From Massilia sp. BSC265 (lineage in GTDB: Bacteria; Pseudomonadota; Gammaproteobacteria; Burkholderiales; Burkholderiaceae_D): a stretch of 64,000 nt of DNA. The stretch's first letter is position 1. Each line of letters opens with the position of its first letter. A program made the position numbers and the translations under genes. A model generated the notes under the pieces. That model was not told the origin of the DNA, ran no database searches, and was given only the letters and a program-made list of their open reading frames with translations. Positions 36,274 to 45,849 of this stretch are shown here, piece by piece. The stretch covers positions 62,001 through 126,000 of the forward strand of contig NZ_JPXI01000042.1 in assembly GCF_000740675.1 (NCBI RefSeq), read 5' to 3'.

Positions 36274-37467
36274 GTGGAAGACCTGCTGCTGCTGATCCAC
36301 CGGATCCCCTACCCGCCCAACAAGGGCGACAAGATCCGTTCCTACCACCTGCTCAAGCACCTGGCGCGCGACTACCGGGTGCACCTGGCGACCTTTGTCG
36401 ACGACCCCGACGACTGGCAGCACGTGCCGACCGTCGAGAAGATGTGCGCGAGCAGCCATTTCGCGGCGCTGAACCCGCTGCTTTCGCGGGTACGCAGCCT
36501 GGGCGCCCTGGTCAAGAACCGCTCGCTCTCGCTCGACTACTACCGCGACGCCGGCCTGGCGCGCTGGGTCGACCAGACCGTCGCCGCCCATGGAATCCAG
36601 CGCGTGCTGGTGTTCTCGTCGGCGATGGCCCAGTACGCCGACAAGTACCCGAACGCGCGCCGCGTGGTCGACTTCTGCGACGTCGACTCGGACAAGTGGC
36701 GCCAGTACGCCGACAAGAAATCCTGGCCGATGAGCTGGCTGTACCGCCACGAGGCGCGCCAGCTGCTGTCCTATGAGCGCCAGGTGGCGCGCGACTACGA
36801 CGCATCGCTGTTCGTGTCCGCTCCGGAAGCGGACCTGTTCCGCCAGCTGGCCCCCGAGAGCAACGCGCGCATCGGCTTCTTCAGCAACGGTGTCGACACC
36901 GAATACTTCTCGCCCGATGCGGCCGGTCCGAGCCCGTTCAAGGATGGCGAGCGCGCCATCGTGTTCACCGGCGCCATGGACTACTGGCCAAACGTGGATG
37001 CGGTGCAGTGGTTCGCAGCAGAGACCATGCCGCTGCTGCGCGCGCGCTTCCCCGACCTGACTTTCTACATCGTCGGCGCCCGCCCGGCGCCGGCCGTGCT
37101 GGAACTGGCGAAGCAGCCGAACATCGTGGTCACCGGCACCGTGCCGGACGTGCGCCCGTACATCAGGCATGCGCAGGCCGCGGTGGCCCCGCTGCGCATC
37201 GCGCGCGGCATCCAGAACAAGGTGCTCGAGGCGATGGCGATGGCCACGCCGGTGGTGGTGACGCCGCAGGCGCTGGAAGGCATCGAGGCCGAGCCGGGCC
37301 GTGAGCTGGTGCTGGCGCAGGACGCCGCCGGGTTCGCGGATGCGGTGGCGCTCCTGCTGGCACGCAAGGGCAACGACATGGGCCTGGCCGCACGCGCCAG
37401 GGTTGAACGCAAGTACAGCTGGCCGAGCAACCTGGCCTGCATCGGGGAGCGACTCGAATGTTCCTGA
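36274..37467 (+). CDS. XrtA/PEP-CTERM system glycosyltransferase (GT4-like, first)
   Basis: 397 residues with the two Rossmann halves of GT-B enzymes: N-terminal RIPYPPNKGDKIRSYHLLKHL, C-terminal FTGAMDYWPNVDAVQWF and the RIARGIQNKVLEAMAMATPVV donor-binding region. This matches the XrtA-associated family found directly upstream of xrtA. It uses a GTG start. Its end overlaps the start of xrtA by 10 bp, so both are translated together. Confidence 0.9.
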   Translation: MEDLLLLIHRIPYPPNKGDKIRSYHLLKHLARDYRVHLATFVDDPDDWQHVPTVEKMCASSHFAALNPLLSRVRSLGALVKNRSLSLDYYRDAGLARWVDQTVAAHGIQRVLVFSSAMAQYADKYPNARRVVDFCDVDSDKWRQYADKKSWPMSWLYRHEARQLLSYERQVARDYDASLFVSAPEADLFRQLAPESNARIGFFSNGVDTEYFSPDAAGPSPFKDGERAIVFTGAMDYWPNVDAVQWFAAETMPLLRARFPDLTFYIVGARPAPAVLELAKQPNIVVTGTVPDVRPYIRHAQAAVAPLRIARGIQNKVLEAMAMATPVVVTPQALEGIEAEPGRELVLAQDAAGFADAVALLLARKGNDMGLAARARVERKYSWPSNLACIGERLECS

Positions 37468-39047
37468 AACCTCCGCCCGGCGTCGACCAGGCGGCCGCAC
37501 ATGCCGCCATCCCCGTTCCGGCGCCGCAGGCGCGCGCCGGCATTGCCGCGCTGGCAGTCTCCCTGGTGGTCCCGATCCTGCTCTTCTACGGCACCGTGGT
37601 CTCGATGGCCGGGATCTGGAACAGCTCTGAGACCTTTGCCCACGGCTGGGTGATCCTGCCGATCAGCCTGTGGCTGATCTGGCGCCAGCGCGCCTGGTTC
37701 TCGCGTATCCCGGCGCGGCCCTGGTGGCCCGGCCTGGTGCTGATGGCCGGCGCCGGGGCGGCCTGGCTGGCCGGACGCATGGGCGACGTCGGGGTGGTGA
37801 TGCAGTACGCCTTCGTGTCGATGATGCCGCTGGCCGCGCTCACGCTCCTCGGCCCGCGCCTGGCGGCGAAATTCACCTTCCCGCTGCTGTTCCTGCTGTT
37901 CGCGGTACCCTTCGGCGAAATCTTCGTCGGTCCCCTGATCCAGCACACCGCCGACTTCACGGTCTGGGCGGTGCAGGCCACCGGCATCCCGGTGCTGCGC
38001 AACGGCACCCGCTTCGAGCTGCCCTCCGGCAGCTGGTCGGTGGTCGAGGCCTGCAGCGGCATCCGCTACCTGATTTCCTCGATCACGCTGGGCTGCCTGT
38101 ACGCCTACCTGACCTACCAGTCGAACCTGCGGCGCGCCGTCTTCATCGGCATGGCGATCCTGGTGCCGATCGTCGCCAACTGGCTGCGCGCCTACGGCAT
38201 CGTGATGATCGGCCATACCAGCGGCATGGAACTGGCCACCGGCGTCGACCACCTGGTCTACGGCTGGCTGTTCTTCGGCGTCATCATGTTCATCATGTTC
38301 TGGATCGGCAGCTACTGGCGCGAGGACGACAAGGCCGCTGCCCCGATGCCGATCGATGGTGCGGCGTCCGTGGCGCCGGCCCCGGCCCGGACTCCGGCGA
38401 AGTCGCCGGTCCCGGCCACGCTCGCCGTGGTGGCGATGGCTGCCGCCTGGCCGGCCTTCGCTGCCTTCAACGACCGTGCCAACCATAACCCGCAGCCGGT
38501 CGCGCTGACGCTGCCGGCGCTGGGCTGGCCGCAGACGTCCGGATTCCCGGACTGGCAGGTCCACTACATGGAGCCGGATGCACGCATTGCGCGCACCTAC
38601 CGCTCGCCCGAAGGACGACCGGTCCTGCTGCAGATGCTGTACTACCGCAACCAGAGCAAGCAGAAGGGCCTGATCAGTTCCATCAACCGCCTGACCGGCG
38701 AACAGGCCGCCTTCTACGAGACCGCCTCGCGCGGGCGCACCGAGCAGGCCGGCGCCGCCCAGCTCCCGCTGCGCGAAGCCGTGCTGCACGGCCCTGGTGG
38801 ACCGCTGCTGGTCTGGCAGGTGTCGTGGGTGGATGGCCACTACACGTCCAGCAACGTCACGGGCAAGCTGCGCCAGGCCTGGGGCAAGCTGCAATTCCGC
38901 GGCGACGACGGCGCCATGGTGGCGATCGCCGTGCCCTTCGAGGACACGGAGAAGGATGCCGAGGCCGCACGCGCCACGTTGCGCACCTTCCTCGGCCAGC
39001 ACTTCGGCACCGTCGACGGGGCCCTGCTGCAGGCGCGCGCGCATTAA
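37458..39047 (+). CDS. xrtA: Exosortase A with fused C-terminal EpsI domain
   Basis: 529 residues. About eight transmembrane helices (30-300) contain the exosortase active site: C199 in EACSGIRYL, R244 in LRAYGIV and H265 in VDHLVYGWLFF. From about 310, after an Ala/Pro linker, a periplasmic EpsI-type domain follows, here in the same chain. The enzyme cleaves PEP-CTERM tags at the inner membrane and passes the protein on, probably to a glycolipid acceptor made by the surrounding genes. Its visible client is the protein at 20500-21345. Confidence 0.95.
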   Translation: MFLKPPPGVDQAAAHAAIPVPAPQARAGIAALAVSLVVPILLFYGTVVSMAGIWNSSETFAHGWVILPISLWLIWRQRAWFSRIPARPWWPGLVLMAGAGAAWLAGRMGDVGVVMQYAFVSMMPLAALTLLGPRLAAKFTFPLLFLLFAVPFGEIFVGPLIQHTADFTVWAVQATGIPVLRNGTRFELPSGSWSVVEACSGIRYLISSITLGCLYAYLTYQSNLRRAVFIGMAILVPIVANWLRAYGIVMIGHTSGMELATGVDHLVYGWLFFGVIMFIMFWIGSYWREDDKAAAPMPIDGAASVAPAPARTPAKSPVPATLAVVAMAAAWPAFAAFNDRANHNPQPVALTLPALGWPQTSGFPDWQVHYMEPDARIARTYRSPEGRPVLLQMLYYRNQSKQKGLISSINRLTGEQAAFYETASRGRTEQAGAAQLPLREAVLHGPGGPLLVWQVSWVDGHYTSSNVTGKLRQAWGKLQFRGDDGAMVAIAVPFEDTEKDAEAARATLRTFLGQHFGTVDGALLQARAH

Positions 39048-39058
39048 GGGGCGACGGC

Positions 39059-40243
39059 ATGCGTAACGACCTCGCCCACCTTGAAACGCCCGGCATGCAG
39101 CGCCCGCTGGTGGTGCACCTGACCTACTCGCTCGACGTCGGCGGGCTGGAGACCCTGCTGGTGGACTGCATCAACCGCATGCCGCCGGAGCGCTACCGCC
39201 ATGCGGTGGTGTGCCTGACCCGCTATACGGATTTCGCCAAGCGCATCACCCAGCCCGGCGTCGAGCTGTACGCGCTGGGCAAGCCGCCCGGTCTGGGGCT
39301 CGGCACCCACCTGCAGTTCTGGAGGCTGATGCGCCGGCTGCGCCCGGCCATCCTGCATACCTATAACCTGTCGGCCCTGGAATACAACTTCAGCGCGGCG
39401 CTGGCAGGCGTCCCGGTGCGCATCCATGCGGAGCACGGCCGCGACGCCGGCGACCCGCACGGCCTGAACCCGAAGCACAACTTCCTGCGCCGCCGGCTGG
39501 CGCCCTTCATCGACTGCTTCATCCCGGTATCCGAAGACCTGCACCGCTGGCTCGGCGAGACGGTTCGGATTCCCCAAGCGAAGACCCTGTTCATCAAGAA
39601 CGGCGTCGATACCGAACGCTTCGCTGCGGCAGCAAGTCTGGCCGCCAATCCGGCTTCGCCCTGGGGTCCGGACGACATCGTGATCGGCACGGTGGCGCGT
39701 GTCCAGGACGTCAAGAACCACCGCGGCCTGGTCGCCGCGTTTGCCCGCCTGCGCGAGCTGGTGCCTGAACAGTGCGAGCGCCTGCGCCTGAGCATCGTCG
39801 GCGACGGTCCCCTGATGGGCGCCGTGCGCGAGCAGGTGGCAAGCCTGGGACTGCAGGATGCGGTCTGGCTGCCCGGCGCGCGCGCCGACGTGGCCGCGCT
39901 GCTGCACGGCTTCTCGTTGTTCGCCCTGCCCTCGCTGGCCGAGGGCACGCCGGTCTCGATGCTGGAAGCGATGGCCTGCGGCCTGCCGGTGGTCGCATCC
40001 AACGTCGGCGGCATTCCCGAGGTCGTGACCGACGGCCTCGAGGGCAGCCTGGTGCCGCCGCAGGACACCGAGGCCCTGGCCCAGGCGTTAGCAAGCTACG
40101 TGCGCGACCCGGCCCTGCGCCGGCAGCGCGGCGAAGCGGCGCGCGCCCGGGTCGAAGCGGCCTTCAGTATGCGCGCCATGCTGGCGGAGTACGGCAAGCT
40201 GTACGACCGCCTGTGCCACCAGAAGATTCGCCAACCGGCCTAG
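39059..40243 (+). CDS. XrtA/PEP-CTERM system glycosyltransferase (GT4-like, second)
   Basis: 394 residues. A GT4-type enzyme with SLDVGGLETLLVDCINRMP at the N-terminus, FIKNGVDTERF in the middle and the donor-site motif PSLAEGTPVSMLEAMACGLPVVASNVGGIPE. The start is ATG 39059, 11 bp after the xrtA stop, with AAGGGG. This family directly follows xrtA in most such loci. It probably adds one sugar of the repeat unit to the lipid carrier on the cytoplasmic face. Confidence 0.92.
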   Translation: MRNDLAHLETPGMQRPLVVHLTYSLDVGGLETLLVDCINRMPPERYRHAVVCLTRYTDFAKRITQPGVELYALGKPPGLGLGTHLQFWRLMRRLRPAILHTYNLSALEYNFSAALAGVPVRIHAEHGRDAGDPHGLNPKHNFLRRRLAPFIDCFIPVSEDLHRWLGETVRIPQAKTLFIKNGVDTERFAAAASLAANPASPWGPDDIVIGTVARVQDVKNHRGLVAAFARLRELVPEQCERLRLSIVGDGPLMGAVREQVASLGLQDAVWLPGARADVAALLHGFSLFALPSLAEGTPVSMLEAMACGLPVVASNVGGIPEVVTDGLEGSLVPPQDTEALAQALASYVRDPALRRQRGEAARARVEAAFSMRAMLAEYGKLYDRLCHQKIRQPA

Positions 40244-40247
40244 CTTC

Positions 40248-40266
40248 GCTTCAGGAAAACTGAAGC
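40248..40266 (+). other. Small hairpin between the glycosyltransferase and amidotransferase genes
   Basis: A perfect 7-bp GCTTCAG/CTGAAGC stem with a GAAAA loop lies 4 bp past the stop codon. No T-run follows, so it may stabilise or process the message rather than end it. Confidence 0.35.
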
Positions 40267-40306
40267 AATCCAGAAAAAGATCAAAGAAACTTAAGGAACA
40301 CCTACC

Positions 40307-42214
40307 ATGTGCGGAATTGTCGGCATCCTGGATACACGCGGCGCTCGCCCGATCGACCGCGAAGCGCTGCGGCGCATGAACGAAAGCCAGTTTCACCGGG
40401 GCCCCGACGAGGGTGAGCTGTACCTGGAGCCCGGGCTCGGCATGGGCCACCGCCGCCTGTCGATCATCGACATCGCCACCGGCCAGCAACCCTTCCGCAG
40501 CGCCGACGGGACCATGACCCTGGTCTTCAACGGCGAGATCTACAACTACCGCGCGTTGCGCGACGAGCTGGTGGCCAAGGGCCACGTGTTCCGCACCAAG
40601 TCGGACACGGAAGTGATCATGCAGGCGTATCAAGCCTGGGGCGAGGACTGCGTGCATCGCCTGCGCGGCATGTTCGCCTTTGCCCTCTGGGATCGCAACA
40701 AGCAACTGATGTTCATGGCGCGCGACCACGTCGGCGTCAAGCCGATGTTCTATTCGCTGCTGCCGAACGGCCTGTTCGTGTTCGGTTCCGAGCTGAAGTC
40801 GATCATGACCTTCCCGGAGCTGTCGCGCGAGCTGAACCCGCGCGCCGTCGAGGACTATTTCGCCTACGGCTACGTGCCGGAGCCGAAGACGATCTACCAT
40901 CATGCCTTCAAGCTCAGCCCGGGCCACTGCATCACCCTGCGCATCGGCGATGCTGTCGTGCAGCCGCGGCGCTACTGGGACCTGCCGTTCAAAGTGCAGC
41001 CGAAACGCCCGCAGGAAGACGTCGAGCGCGAGCTGATCGAGCGCCTGCGCGAGTGCGTGGGCAGCCAGATGGAATCGGAAGTGCCGCTCGGCGCCTTCCT
41101 GTCCGGCGGGGTCGACTCGAGCGCGGTGGTGGCGATGATGGCGCAGCAGGGAGCGGCAGAGAAGCGCAAGCCGGTGCAGACCTGCTCGATCGGCTTCGAC
41201 CACCCGGACTACGACGAATCGATCTACGCCAACGAGGTGGCGACGCGCTACCGCACCAACCACCATGCGCAGATCGTCGACCAGGACGACTACGGCCTGA
41301 TCGACACCCTGGCGCGCCTGTACGACGAGCCGTTCGCCGACAGTTCGGCGATCCCGACCTACCGCGTCTGCCAGCTGGCGCGCCAGCGCGTGACGGTGGC
41401 GCTGTCCGGCGACGGCGGCGACGAGAATTTCGCCGGCTACCGGCGCTACCGCTTCGCGATGGCCGAGCAGCGGGTGCGCGACAAGCTGCCCCTCGGGCTG
41501 CGTAAACCAGTGTTCGGCACCCTGGGACGGCTGTATCCGAAAGCCGACTGGGCGCCGCGCGTGCTGCGCGCCAAGACCACCTTCGAGGCGCTGGCCCGCG
41601 ACACCGTCGAGGGCTACTTCCACGGCGTCTCCAGGATGCCGGACCGCATGCGCGACGAGCTGTTCTCGGACGCCTTCAAGCGCCGCCTGCAGGGTTACCG
41701 CGCGATCGAGGTGTTCAAGGAACATGCGGCGAACGCGCCGACCGAGGATCCGCTGTCGCTGATCCAGTACCTCGACTTCAAAACCTGGCTGCCGGGCGAC
41801 ATCCTGACCAAGGTCGACCGCGCCAGCATGGCCCATTCCCTCGAGGTGCGCGTGCCGCTGCTGGACCATACTTTCGTGGAGTGGGCGTCAAACCTGCCGA
41901 CCGACATCAAGCTCGGCGGCGGCGAAGGCAAGTACATCTTCAAGAAGTCGCTCGAGCCCTTCCTGTCGCACGATGTGCTGTACCGCTCCAAGAAAGGATT
42001 TTCGATCCCGCTGGCGGGCTGGTTGCGCGGGCCGCTGCAGGACAAGCTGCGCGCCGCGGTGCGCTCGCCACAGCTGCTGGACACGGGGATCTTCAATGCG
42101 GACTTCCTGCACACGATGGCCGAGCAGCACATCGCGGCTACCCATGACCACAGCGCGGCGCTGTGGCAGGTGCTGATGTTCGAGACCTTCCTGCGGGTGA
42201 ACGCGCAGGCCTGA
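40307..42214 (+). CDS. XrtA/PEP-CTERM system amidotransferase (asparagine synthase-like)
   Basis: 635 residues. The N-terminal class II glutaminase domain begins with the catalytic Cys2 (MCGIVGIL) and has the RGPD loop. The C-terminal synthetase domain has the pyrophosphate loop LSGGVDSS and the SGDGGDE segment. It resembles asparagine synthase B, but the exosortase-linked family is thought to amidate a sugar acid or other component of the polymer. Uronic acids made by Ugd would be suitable targets (inference). AAGGA precedes the ATG. It is the last gene of the long rightward operon. Confidence 0.9.
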   Translation: MCGIVGILDTRGARPIDREALRRMNESQFHRGPDEGELYLEPGLGMGHRRLSIIDIATGQQPFRSADGTMTLVFNGEIYNYRALRDELVAKGHVFRTKSDTEVIMQAYQAWGEDCVHRLRGMFAFALWDRNKQLMFMARDHVGVKPMFYSLLPNGLFVFGSELKSIMTFPELSRELNPRAVEDYFAYGYVPEPKTIYHHAFKLSPGHCITLRIGDAVVQPRRYWDLPFKVQPKRPQEDVERELIERLRECVGSQMESEVPLGAFLSGGVDSSAVVAMMAQQGAAEKRKPVQTCSIGFDHPDYDESIYANEVATRYRTNHHAQIVDQDDYGLIDTLARLYDEPFADSSAIPTYRVCQLARQRVTVALSGDGGDENFAGYRRYRFAMAEQRVRDKLPLGLRKPVFGTLGRLYPKADWAPRVLRAKTTFEALARDTVEGYFHGVSRMPDRMRDELFSDAFKRRLQGYRAIEVFKEHAANAPTEDPLSLIQYLDFKTWLPGDILTKVDRASMAHSLEVRVPLLDHTFVEWASNLPTDIKLGGGEGKYIFKKSLEPFLSHDVLYRSKKGFSIPLAGWLRGPLQDKLRAAVRSPQLLDTGIFNADFLHTMAEQHIAATHDHSAALWQVLMFETFLRVNAQA

Positions 42215-42219
42215 GCGGT

Positions 42220-42235
42220 CCGGCCCGAGGGCCGG
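42220..42235. terminator. Hairpin between convergent genes
   Basis: A CCGGCC/GGCCGG stem with CGAG loop sits in the 29-bp gap between the amidotransferase stop and the convergent gene's stop. It has no T-run on either strand, so termination would be weak or Rho-assisted. Confidence 0.4.
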
Positions 42236-42243
42236 TCCGGGCC

Positions 42244-43116
42244 TTAGATCCTGCCCAGCCGGCCGAAGGCCCACTGGAAGATCGACTTCCAGCGCTTGCA
42301 GGTCTGGCGCAGCCAGGCCGCCGGCGGCTTGACCGGGTGCCACAGCATGTCCTTGCGGCGGCCGGCGCGCAGCCGGATGTTCATGGTGCCGAAGCTGCCG
42401 CTCTTCTCGAAACGGTCGTCCGGCAGGCCGTAGTAGCGCAGGTTGCGGTCCTGTTCGGCCACGTACTTGCCGTTTCCGCCGATGTCCACCACGGACATGC
42501 CGGCATGCTTGAGGATGGTGGCCCACATGTTCTCGCTGTGCCCGCTCCAGCCCTCCTGGTAATAGCGGTCGATCGTGTCGAGCGCCTTGCCGTTGATGCG
42601 GAAGAAGGTCAGGAATACCAGCGAGCTCTGCGCCGGCGTCATCCCGCCATCGGGCGCGCGCAGCATCGACGCATACGCCCAGTCGTCGTAGCCGTCGGCC
42701 AGGTGGGCAGCCAGCAGGTCGCCCTCGCGGCCGGCCAGGCCTGCGAACAGCGTGTAGGGGTCGCCGGAATACTCGACGTCGTCTTCGATCACCCAGTATT
42801 CCGCGTAATCCGGCCTGGCCTTGCGGAACAGCAGGGTGAGCAGGTCGCAGTTGCCCGGTATCAGGCGGAACGGCCGGGCCGCGCCCTTGTGGGGGTAGCC
42901 GAGAGTGTCGACCGCGTCGGGACCGAACACGTAGTGCTCGACCTCGATCCCTCCCAGCACCACCTTGCGCACCTCCGTGCGTGCGCCCGGCAGGAAGGAC
43001 ACGAGCGCGAATTCACAATGTCGGCCCATCCGCAGAAAAGCCTCGCGGAATCGCAACAGGCGGCGCCTTACCCTGGCCGGGTCAGTGGTCTGAAACAGCA
43101 GGATCTGAGATTGCAT
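42244..43116 (-). CDS. Putative glycosyltransferase-like protein with an EDD motif
   Basis: 290 residues, cytoplasmic, family not recognised. The segment YAEYWVIEDDVEYSGD (about 105-120) looks like the metal/nucleotide-sugar site of GT-A enzymes, and the order RKARPDYAEYW then WAYASML resembles eukaryotic-type beta-1,3/1,6 transferases. The basic, tryptophan-rich C-terminus could bind membrane. No Shine-Dalgarno is visible before the ATG. It lies 33 bp downstream of the epimerase gene in a leftward operon with ugd, which fits a sugar-transfer role. Confidence 0.65.
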   Translation of the reverse strand: MQSQILLFQTTDPARVRRRLLRFREAFLRMGRHCEFALVSFLPGARTEVRKVVLGGIEVEHYVFGPDAVDTLGYPHKGAARPFRLIPGNCDLLTLLFRKARPDYAEYWVIEDDVEYSGDPYTLFAGLAGREGDLLAAHLADGYDDWAYASMLRAPDGGMTPAQSSLVFLTFFRINGKALDTIDRYYQEGWSGHSENMWATILKHAGMSVVDIGGNGKYVAEQDRNLRYYGLPDDRFEKSGSFGTMNIRLRAGRRKDMLWHPVKPPAAWLRQTCKRWKSIFQWAFGRLGRI

Positions 43117-43149
43117 TTGTACAATAATACACGAGCAAGAGCATCAAGC

Positions 43150-44139
43150 CTATCGTCCTGGCCAGTCGCGGTACCACTCGTAGAAGCGTGCCAGTCCGGT
43201 CTTGAGCGGCGTGGTCGGCGCGAAACCGACCCAGTCCCTGAGCTTGTCGATCGAGGCATGGGTAGCCGGCACGTCGCCGGCCTGCATCGGCAGGAATTCC
43301 TTGCGCGCCTCGATGCCGGTGACTTCCTCGATGGTGCGAATGAAGTCCAGCACCCGCACCGGATTGTGGTTGCCGATGTTGAACACGGTATGGGCCGCCT
43401 TGCTCTTCTCCGCCGGGGTCGGCTTGAACAGCAGCCGCACCACGCCTTCGACGATATCGTCGATATAGGTGAAGTCACGGGTGAGCAAGCCTTCGGCGAA
43501 CACCGGGATGGGCTCGCCCTTCATCATCTTCTGGGTGAAGCTGAAATAGGCCATGTCGGGACGGCCCCAGGGACCGTAGACCGTGAAGAAGCGCAGGCCG
43601 GTGGCCGGCAGCCCAAACAGGTGGCTGTAGGAATGGGCCATCAGTTCGTTCGACTTCTTGGTGGCCGCGTACAGCGACACCGGTTCGTCGACCTGGTCGT
43701 CCTCGCTGAACGGCACCTTGGCGTTGGCGCCGTACACGCTGCTGCTGCTGGCGTACAGCAGGTGCTCCACCTTGTGGTGGCGGCAGGCTTCCAGGATATT
43801 CCCGAAACCGACCAGGTTGGACTGCACATAGGCGGCCGGGTTCTCCAGCGAATAGCGCACCCCGGCCTGGGCAGCCAGGTGCACCACCAGGCTCGGGCGC
43901 ACGCGTTCGAACAGCGCGCGCACCTGCTCCGCATCTGCCAGCTCCACCGTGAGGCACTCGACCCTGCTTGGTGCCAGCAGCGCCGCGACCCGGTCGTGCT
44001 TCAGGCGCGGCGTGTAGTAGTCGTTGAAGTTGTCGCAGCCGACCACCTGGTGGCCCATGGCCGCCAGGCGCGCCGCGACGTGGCTGCCGACGAAGCCGGC
44101 CGCGCCCGTCACCAGGACACGATGCGTCCCCGTGATCAT
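43150..44139 (-). CDS. UDP-glucuronate 4-epimerase (NAD-dependent epimerase/dehydratase)
   Basis: 329 residues of the extended SDR type: TGAAGFVGSHVA near the N-terminus, HLAAQAGVRYS, SSSVYG and the active-site YAATKKSNE. The RYSLENP and FFTVYGPWGRPDMA patterns are those of UDP-glucuronate 4-epimerases, which turn UDP-GlcA into UDP-GalA. Its ATG overlaps the ugd stop by 4 bp, pairing it with the enzyme that makes its substrate. The polymer is therefore likely to contain galacturonic acid. Confidence 0.88.
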   Translation of the reverse strand: MITGTHRVLVTGAAGFVGSHVAARLAAMGHQVVGCDNFNDYYTPRLKHDRVAALLAPSRVECLTVELADAEQVRALFERVRPSLVVHLAAQAGVRYSLENPAAYVQSNLVGFGNILEACRHHKVEHLLYASSSSVYGANAKVPFSEDDQVDEPVSLYAATKKSNELMAHSYSHLFGLPATGLRFFTVYGPWGRPDMAYFSFTQKMMKGEPIPVFAEGLLTRDFTYIDDIVEGVVRLLFKPTPAEKSKAAHTVFNIGNHNPVRVLDFIRTIEEVTGIEARKEFLPMQAGDVPATHASIDKLRDWVGFAPTTPLKTGLARFYEWYRDWPGR

Positions 44140-45503
44140 TGCACCGCCTTTCGGCTGACACGTCCGATGCCTTCATAAGCCAGGCCGGCGTCGGCCACTT
44201 CTTCCGGATCATAGATATTGCGGCCGTCGAAGATCGCCTTGGCGCGCAGGGTCTGGGCCAGGGCGCCGAAGTCCGGCGCGCGGAATTCCTTCCATTCGGT
44301 GACCAGCACCAGCGCATCGGCGTTGTCGACCGCCGCCATCGCCGAACTGCAGACGGTCAGCAGTTCCTCGACGCGCGAGGCGCCGTGTTCGCGCTGCAGG
44401 ATGTGCAGCGCTTCCTTGCTCGCCACCGGGTCGTAGGCGCGCACGCGGCAACCCAGCGCGAACAGTTCGCGGATCAGGACCAGGCTCGGCGCTTCGCGCA
44501 TGTCGTCGGTATTCGGCTTGAACGACAGGCCCCACAGCGCGATGGTCTTGCCGCGCAGGTTGTCGGCGCCGCCGAAGAAGCGGACCATTTTCTTGAACAG
44601 GACGTTCTTCTGGGCTTCGTTGACGCGCTCGGTCGCTTCCAGGATGTGCAGGATCTGGTCATGCTCGGCGCCGGTCTTGACCAGGGCCTTGACGTCCTTC
44701 GGGAAGCAGGAGCCGCCGTAGCCCATGCCGGCGTACAGGAACTGGGAACCGATGCGCGGGTCCAGGCCCACACCGTGGCGCACCGACTCGATATCCGCGC
44801 CCAGTACTTCGGCCAGGTTGGCCAGCTCGTTCATGAAGCTGATGCGGGTGGCCAGCATGGCATTGGCGGCATACTTGGTCAGTTCGGCGCTGCGGACGTC
44901 CATCACGACCAGCTTTTCATGGTTGCGGCTGAATGGGGCATACAGCTGGCGCATCCGCTTGGTGGCGGCGGGGTCGTCGCTGCCCACCACGATGCGGTCC
45001 GGGCGCATGAAGTCCTCGATCGCCGCGCCTTCCTTCAGGAATTCCGGATTGCTGACCACGGTGAAGGACACGGTGGAGCCACGCTTGTCGAGTTCGGCCT
45101 GGATGGCGGCGCGCACCTTGTCGGCGGTACCCACCGGGACAGTGGACTTGTCGACCACCACCAGCGGCTTCTCGATGCGCTGGCCGATGCTGCGCGCGGC
45201 GGCCAGGATATGGGTCAGGTCGGCGCTGCCGTCCTCGTCCGGCGGCGTGCCGACCGCCAGGAAGACGACCTCGGCGTGCTGTACCGCTTCGTCGTAGCTG
45301 GTCGAGAACAGCAGACGGCCGGCGGCGGCATTGCGCTCGACCATGCTGTCCAGGCCCGGCTCGTGGATCGGAATCACACCATTCTTGAGCGAAGCGATTT
45401 TCTGTTCGTTGACATCCAGGCAGAGGACGGTGTTGCCGACGTCGGCGAAACAGGCGCCAGAGACCAGGCCTACGTAGCCAGTTCCAATGATGGTGATCTT
45501 CAT
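44136..45503 (-). CDS. ugd: UDP-glucose 6-dehydrogenase
   Basis: 455 residues. N-terminal Rossmann motif GTGYVGLVSG, catalytic cysteine C266 in GYGGSCFPKD, and a C-terminal UDP-binding domain (GLSFKPNTDDMREAPS). It oxidises UDP-glucose to UDP-glucuronate with two NAD+. The ATG at 45503 is chosen over upstream in-frame sequence because family members begin MKITIIGTGYVG. It is the first gene of the leftward ugd-epimerase-glycosyltransferase operon. Confidence 0.95.
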   Translation of the reverse strand: MKITIIGTGYVGLVSGACFADVGNTVLCLDVNEQKIASLKNGVIPIHEPGLDSMVERNAAAGRLLFSTSYDEAVQHAEVVFLAVGTPPDEDGSADLTHILAAARSIGQRIEKPLVVVDKSTVPVGTADKVRAAIQAELDKRGSTVSFTVVSNPEFLKEGAAIEDFMRPDRIVVGSDDPAATKRMRQLYAPFSRNHEKLVVMDVRSAELTKYAANAMLATRISFMNELANLAEVLGADIESVRHGVGLDPRIGSQFLYAGMGYGGSCFPKDVKALVKTGAEHDQILHILEATERVNEAQKNVLFKKMVRFFGGADNLRGKTIALWGLSFKPNTDDMREAPSLVLIRELFALGCRVRAYDPVASKEALHILQREHGASRVEELLTVCSSAMAAVDNADALVLVTEWKEFRAPDFGALAQTLRAKAIFDGRNIYDPEEVADAGLAYEGIGRVSRKAVQ

Positions 45504-45849
45504 AGTGTTATCTCGGTAAGCGGGTGATGAAAGCGGGATAGCGGGCAGTTCAGCGGATGGGATCGATGTTGAAAAACAGCGGTCCGGCAGGGCCTGCACG
45601 GTCTTCCGGTATGCCCGGAGCCGAGCACGATTGCCTTGCAACAATGCTCACTAGAACTTGAATTATAGTATCATGATTGTCAAATTTTCATGCGTTTGGA
45701 TTCAACTGTGCTGCCCTCCGGCAAAAAAAATCTGGAATCCACCACACTCGGCTTTCCCTGCCGCGTCGCCGTAGTATCGTTGCCAGCTCAGCGCTTACGG
45801 CATGTGAACGGGTGCTGCGTAACCGACCTGTTCAAAGGATTGACCTACC
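45504..45849. promoter_or_regulatory. Divergent region between ugd and the ligase/polymerase gene
   Basis: This 346-bp gap holds promoters for both sides. On the minus strand a consensus TATAAT lies at 45662-45667, about 160 nt before ugd, but without a good -35 at the right distance. No sigma-54 element, box or clear operator was found. The stretch 45640-45735 is AT-rich. Confidence 0.4.

Noticed and set aside
45662..45689. TTGACA and TATAAT on the minus strand upstream of ugd taken as one promoter
   Set aside because: The two hexamers are only 10 bp apart, too close for sigma-70; only the TATAAT can be considered alone.
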